Assembly: GCA_036381235.1 (NCBI GenBank)
Contig: DASVDE010000014.1
Location: 1 to 64,000 of the forward strand
Direction: 5' to 3'
DNA length: 64,000 nucleotides
Source: DASVDE01 sp036381235
GTDB lineage: Bacteria > Actinomycetota > Thermoleophilia > Solirubrobacterales > 70-9
The position numbers were made by a program, and so were the translations under genes. The notes beneath the pieces are model-generated. The model did not search any database, was not told where the DNA came from, and saw only the letters and a program-made list of their open reading frames with translations. Below, piece by piece: positions 60,541 to 64,000 of this stretch (position 1 is its first letter; every line of letters starts with the position of its first letter).

Positions 60541-61424
60541 CGGGCGGAGGCTCCGTTGCCCTCGACACCGGCGTCGAGCTGGGAGACCGGCGTCGCGGGC
60601 TTGGGCTTCTCAGCCCGCAGCCAGGGCGGAGCGGTGGTGCCGAGCTTGACGACCAGGTAGAGGTGAGCGCCGATCAGGGCGATGATCGCGCCCGGGATGA
60701 GCAGCATGTGGATCGCGTAGAAACGCGAGAGGGTGGTGGCACCCAACTCGGGGCCGGCGCGCAGGAAGTCGCTGAGGTAGGGGCCGAGGATGGGACCGGT
60801 GCCGTTGATGTTGATGCCGACGACCGAGGCCCAGAAGGAGCGCTGGTCGAAGGGCAGCAGGTAGCCGGTGAAGGCCATCGTCATGGTGAGGATGAGCAGC
60901 ACGACGCCGATCACCCAGTTCAGCTCACGGGGGTACTTGTAGGCGCCGAAGAAGAAGGTCCGCCCCATGTGGAGGAAGATCAGGATGACCATCACGCTCG
61001 AGCCCCACTTGTGCATGCCGTGCACGAAGGCGCCGAGGAAGACGTCGTTGTTGATGTGGGAGATCGAGGCGTAGGCCTGGGTCGTCGACGGCGTGTAGAA
61101 CATCGCCAGGAAGACGCCGGTAGTCGCCTGCACTATGAAGGCGAAGAGGGTGGCGGAGCCGAGCGTGTAAAACCAGTTGGTCCCCTTCGGCACCTTGCGG
61201 AAGAGCATTCCGGTGAGGAAGCCGCTGGCCGCGGTGCGCTGGTCCAACCAGGCAAGGGCGTCCGCGGGGGCATCCTTGGCGCGATCGCCGAGCCGGGCCG
61301 CGTCGGATGGACGCTCGGGCGGGGAGGTCTTCAAGTCGGCCGGAGCGGACCCCTTGGCTCCGTTGCCCTGGCCCGGCTTGGCCGGTTTGCGGAGGGGGGC
61401 GGGGATCAACGAGTCGAGTTTCAT
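60537..61424 (-). CDS. qcrB: Menaquinol:cytochrome c reductase cytochrome b subunit (b6-type)
   Basis: 295 residues. N-terminal extension of about 60 charged residues, then four membrane helices with heme-ligating His (HGMHKWGSS, HMGRTFFFGAYKYPRELNW, FYAIHMLLIPGAI, and HLYLVVKLG). The split after helix four (b6 type) matches the fused QcrC. The N-terminal extension is unusual for the family. Thirteen bases after qcrA. Confidence 0.93.
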   Translation of the reverse strand: MKLDSLIPAPLRKPAKPGQGNGAKGSAPADLKTSPPERPSDAARLGDRAKDAPADALAWLDQRTAASGFLTGMLFRKVPKGTNWFYTLGSATLFAFIVQATTGVFLAMFYTPSTTQAYASISHINNDVFLGAFVHGMHKWGSSVMVILIFLHMGRTFFFGAYKYPRELNWVIGVVLLILTMTMAFTGYLLPFDQRSFWASVVGININGTGPILGPYLSDFLRAGPELGATTLSRFYAIHMLLIPGAIIALIGAHLYLVVKLGTTAPPWLRAEKPKPATPVSQLDAGVEGNGASAR

Positions 61425-61437
61425 CGTCGGCTAGCCC

Positions 61438-62118
61438 TCAGTTGCTCGGCGGAGGGAAGGTCGAGGGGCGAGGCGGATAGAGATACTCCCAGACACCGCC
61501 GGTGAACTCACCGGGATCGCGCGCGCGAACCGGCTCCAGCTGAGAGGTAACGCTGTAGCGGGGGCCGAGCTCGACCTGGCCGTTGCGAACGCGAGCCTGA
61601 AACTGGTCGAGGGGACGAACCGGTGGACCGCCGATCCGCTTGCCCTGGAAATCGTAGACGCCACCGTGGCAGGGACAGATGAAGTTGCCGGCGGCCTCGA
61701 CGAAGCGGACCGGGCAACCGAGGTGGACGCAGCGGTTTGAGATGGCGACGATCTCGTTCGGATTCTCCCCCAACTCCTTGGCGCCCTTGCGGACGTAGGC
61801 GGTGGTCTTGCCGGCATCGCCGATCCCCTCGGTTTCGGTGAAGACGACCTGGCGGTAGGTGTCGACCACGAAGTCGTCGACCGGGCCGACAGCCTCCCAG
61901 CGCTCCTTGCCGCGATGGAAGATCGGGGCGACGGCGAAACCGACGGCGGGGAGCACGATGGCGGCGCCGGCGAGGCCGCCGAGAGCCTGGCTGGCGATCG
62001 TAAAAGCGTGGCGGCGAGTCATCGACTCGCCCTCGAAATAGCCGGGCGGAGCGGGCTTCGCCCGCTCGTGTCCCGAGGGCGTCTCGGCCCCGTTGCGCTT
62101 GTCCGACTCGTCAGCCAC
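61438..62118 (-). CDS. qcrA: Rieske iron-sulfur subunit
   Basis: 226 residues. N-terminal TRRHAFTIASQALGGLAGA is a twin-arginine-like anchor (RR before the helix), so probably inserted by the nearby Tat system. Rieske motifs CVHLGC and CPCHGG bind the 2Fe-2S cluster. Long N-terminal leader before the RR. Electron acceptor from menaquinol in the bc complex. Confidence 0.93.
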   Translation of the reverse strand: MADESDKRNGAETPSGHERAKPAPPGYFEGESMTRRHAFTIASQALGGLAGAAIVLPAVGFAVAPIFHRGKERWEAVGPVDDFVVDTYRQVVFTETEGIGDAGKTTAYVRKGAKELGENPNEIVAISNRCVHLGCPVRFVEAAGNFICPCHGGVYDFQGKRIGGPPVRPLDQFQARVRNGQVELGPRYSVTSQLEPVRARDPGEFTGGVWEYLYPPRPSTFPPPSN

Positions 62119-62146
62119 GATTCAGCTCAATCCAGGACCGGGGAGT

Positions 62147-62578
62147 TTATTCGTCGGCCGCGTCGAACGCGCCGCCGACCGCCGCGGCGGACGAGCGCCA
62201 GATGCCTGGAGCCTCTTCCTCGCGCCCTTCGACATGGAGCTGGGCGCTTCGCGCGATCAGCTCCGCGAGTTCAGCGAGCGCCGCCATGTCGCCGAGCGCG
62301 GCGAGGCGCTCGATGCCGAGCGCATAGAGATAGTCGCCGGCCAGAAGCGCGAGGTCGGAGTCGTGACCGGCGAGCAAGCGCGACTCTCCGTAGTGAAGGA
62401 GATAGCCCTCGCGGACCGACTCGACGACCAGGGAGTAGTCCTCCGGGGCAGCCGCCGCGCGCGGACCGGCGGCGGCGATAGGGCCGAACTCCAGCTCATC
62501 GGGAGATGGGCCAACATGAGGCGAGATCGGCGTTCCCTCCTCGCGCAGCTGGGTGGCCAGAGTCTCGAGCGCGTTCAC
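62147..62578 (-). CDS. Small helical protein between hemL and qcrA
   Basis: Unknown function. 143 residues, GTG start overlapping the hemL stop as GTGA. Mostly helical and acidic (GDYLYALGIERLAALGDMAALAELAELIARSAQLHVEG), no membrane helix, no cofactor motif. The coupling suggests a helper of the bc complex or of heme supply (inference only). Confidence 0.65.
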   Translation of the reverse strand: MNALETLATQLREEGTPISPHVGPSPDELEFGPIAAAGPRAAAAPEDYSLVVESVREGYLLHYGESRLLAGHDSDLALLAGDYLYALGIERLAALGDMAALAELAELIARSAQLHVEGREEEAPGIWRSSAAAVGGAFDAADE

Positions 62579-63852
62579 GCGAAAGCCTCGTTGAGAGCCT
62601 CGGCGGCGGCTTCAAGGGTACGGTCGATCGCGGCCTCGTCGTGGGCGAGGGAGGGGAACCACGCTTCGAACTGCGAGGGGGGCGGGTAGACCCCGCGCTC
62701 GAGCAGGGCGCGGCAGAAGGCGGCGTGAGCCTCAGTGTCGCAAGCCGAGGCTCCAGCGAAGTCGTGAACCGGCACCTCGCTGAAGAAGAGGGTGAACAGG
62801 CCGGGGACCGAGGCAACCTGGAGCGGGCGGTCCCGGACCAACTCCGAAAAGCCCGCCGTAAGCCGATCGGTGAGCTCTCCCAGCCGTCGGTAGGCATCGC
62901 CATCGAGGCGGCGCAGCGTGACGAGACCGGCAGCGACCGCGACGGGGCTGCCGGAGAGGGTCCCCGCCTGGTAGACGTCGCCAACAGGGGAGATCCGCTC
63001 CATCAGATCGCGGCGGCCGGCGAAGGCAGCCGCCGGGAGGCCGCCCCCCAGCACCTTGCCGAGCACGGTGAGGTCGGGCTCGACCCCGTAGAGCTGCTGA
63101 GCGCCGCCGCGGGAGAGGCGGAAGCCGGTGATCACCTCGTCGAAGACGAGAAGGGCGCCGGCGGCCGTGGTGGCGTCGCGAAGGAACTCAAGGAAGCCGG
63201 GCTCAGGCGGGACGATCCCCATGTTGGCTGCGACCGGCTCGGCGATCAGGGCGGCGACCGGATGGTCGAGCAGGGCGCGGCGCACCGCGTCGCGGTCGTT
63301 CCAAGGAACGACGACGGTGGTGGCAGTCTGGCCGGCGGTGACACCGGGGCTGGCCGGTATCGCGAGTGTCGCGAGGCCGGAGCCGGCGTCTGCCAGCAGC
63401 CCATCGGAATGGCCGTGGTAGGCGCCGGCGAACTTGACGACGACCTCGCGGTCGGTTGCAGCGCGGGCGAGGCGGATGGCGCTCATCGCCGCTTCGGTTC
63501 CGGAGCTGGTCATCCGCGCCATCTCAACCGAGGGGACGCGGGCGACAACCTCTTCGGCCAGCTCGACCTCGTCCTCGGTCGGGGCGCCGAAGCTCGAACC
63601 GCGAGCGGCGGCCCCGGCGGCGGCGGCAACCACCTCGGGGTCGGCGTGGCCGAGGATCAGCGGCCCCCATGAGCCGACCCAGTCGATGTACCGATTGCCG
63701 TCGACGTCGACGAGCTCGCAGCCCTCGCCGCGCTCGATGAAGACCGGATCGCGGCCGATCTGGCGCATCGCGCGGACGGGGCTGTTCACACCCCCCGGCA
63801 GTACTTTCAGCGCACGGCGGTAGAGCTCACCGGAGCGCTCGTAGCTAGGAAT
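62575..63852 (-). CDS. hemL: Glutamate-1-semialdehyde 2,1-aminomutase, probable ATT start
   Basis: PLP enzyme that makes 5-aminolevulinate from glutamate-1-semialdehyde, the entry to heme by the C5 route. Family features: GGVNSPVRAM, VGSWGPLILGHADPE, TSSGTEAAMSAIRLAR, EPVAANMGIVPPEPGFLEFLR, LLVFDEVITGFR, and the PLP-binding Lys in VLGKVLGGGLPAAAF. No ATG, GTG or TTG lies near the expected start; the best start is ATT at 63852, with GGGAGG six bases ahead, giving IPSYERSGELYRRAL and 425 residues, as expected. It overlaps the end of the upstream gene. Confidence 0.9.
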   Translation of the reverse strand: MPSYERSGELYRRALKVLPGGVNSPVRAMRQIGRDPVFIERGEGCELVDVDGNRYIDWVGSWGPLILGHADPEVVAAAAGAAARGSSFGAPTEDEVELAEEVVARVPSVEMARMTSSGTEAAMSAIRLARAATDREVVVKFAGAYHGHSDGLLADAGSGLATLAIPASPGVTAGQTATTVVVPWNDRDAVRRALLDHPVAALIAEPVAANMGIVPPEPGFLEFLRDATTAAGALLVFDEVITGFRLSRGGAQQLYGVEPDLTVLGKVLGGGLPAAAFAGRRDLMERISPVGDVYQAGTLSGSPVAVAAGLVTLRRLDGDAYRRLGELTDRLTAGFSELVRDRPLQVASVPGLFTLFFSEVPVHDFAGASACDTEAHAAFCRALLERGVYPPPSQFEAWFPSLAHDEAAIDRTLEAAAEALNEAFA

Positions 63853-64000
63853 GCTCGGCCTCCCAGGCAGCGTAGTCCTCGGTGAAGTAGTGGAGGCGGA
63901 TCTTCTTGTACTCGGTCGAGGAGTAGAGGGTGGCGCGGTCGTCGGGGCCCATCCCGCACTCCTCGGCGATCGAGTCGAGGATCGCGTCACATTCCTCCTT
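63845..64000 (-). CDS. 3' end of an unidentified gene upstream of hemL
   Basis: 51 codons and a TAG stop (63847-63845); the gene continues beyond the right edge. The visible part is KEECDAILDS... with TLYSSTEYKKIRLHYF and ends YAAWEAEHS. I do not recognise it securely; a similar EYKK-R-YF pattern is found in some AsnC-like siroheme-decarboxylase proteins, but too little is visible to assign it. Its stop overlaps hemL, so it belongs to the same operon. Confidence 0.6.
   Translation of the reverse strand, partial: KEECDAILDSIAEECGMGPDDRATLYSSTEYKKIRLHYFTEDYAAWEAEHS

Overview
The window is high-GC chromosomal DNA from an actinobacterium, most likely of the class Thermoleophilia (Solirubrobacterales-like). 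I infer this from several signs: giant secreted NHL/WD40-like proteins carrying the CRAYELVS signature, a six-gene mce cluster, a menaquinol cytochrome bc complex with a split cytochrome b and a subunit IV-cytochrome c fusion, frequent GTG starts, and many 4-base ATGA/GTGA stop-start overlaps. No phage, IS element, integrase, CRISPR array or rRNA was seen.

Layout. 1-16.6 kb: a minus-strand operon of four giant exported proteins arranged as two paralogous pairs (propeller-type protein plus multi-module partner), followed by the start of a small exported protein. 16.9-20.4 kb (minus): pyrE, an L,D-transpeptidase, and a coupled CPBP-protease/Fic pair with palindromic operators upstream. 20.4-24.3 kb (plus): a short MscS-like channel, a class A penicillin-binding protein and a polytopic glycosyltransferase-like protein. 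24.4-25.5 kb (minus): a flippase-like membrane protein. 25.5-32.9 kb (plus): thiL, a response regulator-histidine kinase-HtrA operon, treT and otsA, and a small proline-rich membrane protein; a FlgM-like small gene lies antisense after thiL. 32.9-37 kb: rpsF-ssb-rpsR-rplI, facing dnaB and a DnaI/DnaC-like loader. 37-40 kb: a MazF-type toxin-antitoxin pair, a membrane protein and purA with a clear terminator. 40-55.7 kb: a cell-envelope island with a TetR regulator, six translationally coupled mce genes, an MMPL transporter and three paralogous ~260-residue exported proteins. 55.7-64 kb: tRNA-Lys(CTT), tatA-tatC and a membrane-anchored partner, a zinc-ribbon protein, then a respiratory operon hemL-X-qcrA-qcrB-qcrC-menG-polyprenyl synthase.

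How it fits together. Much of the window builds the cell surface: peptidoglycan synthesis and cross-linking, Mce/MMPL lipid traffic, Tat export, and an unusual set of exported proteins. The ~260-residue exported proteins look like single copies of the module that is repeated in the two ~900-residue giant proteins. The last operon joins heme synthesis, menaquinone maturation and the menaquinol-oxidising bc complex; its Rieske protein is probably exported by the nearby Tat system.

The most interesting candidates are the duplicated giant-protein operon with repeat domains inserted in the same loop of successive propeller blades, the envelope island bracketed by exported paralogs, several palindromic elements inside or at the ends of genes, and a probable ATT start codon for hemL.
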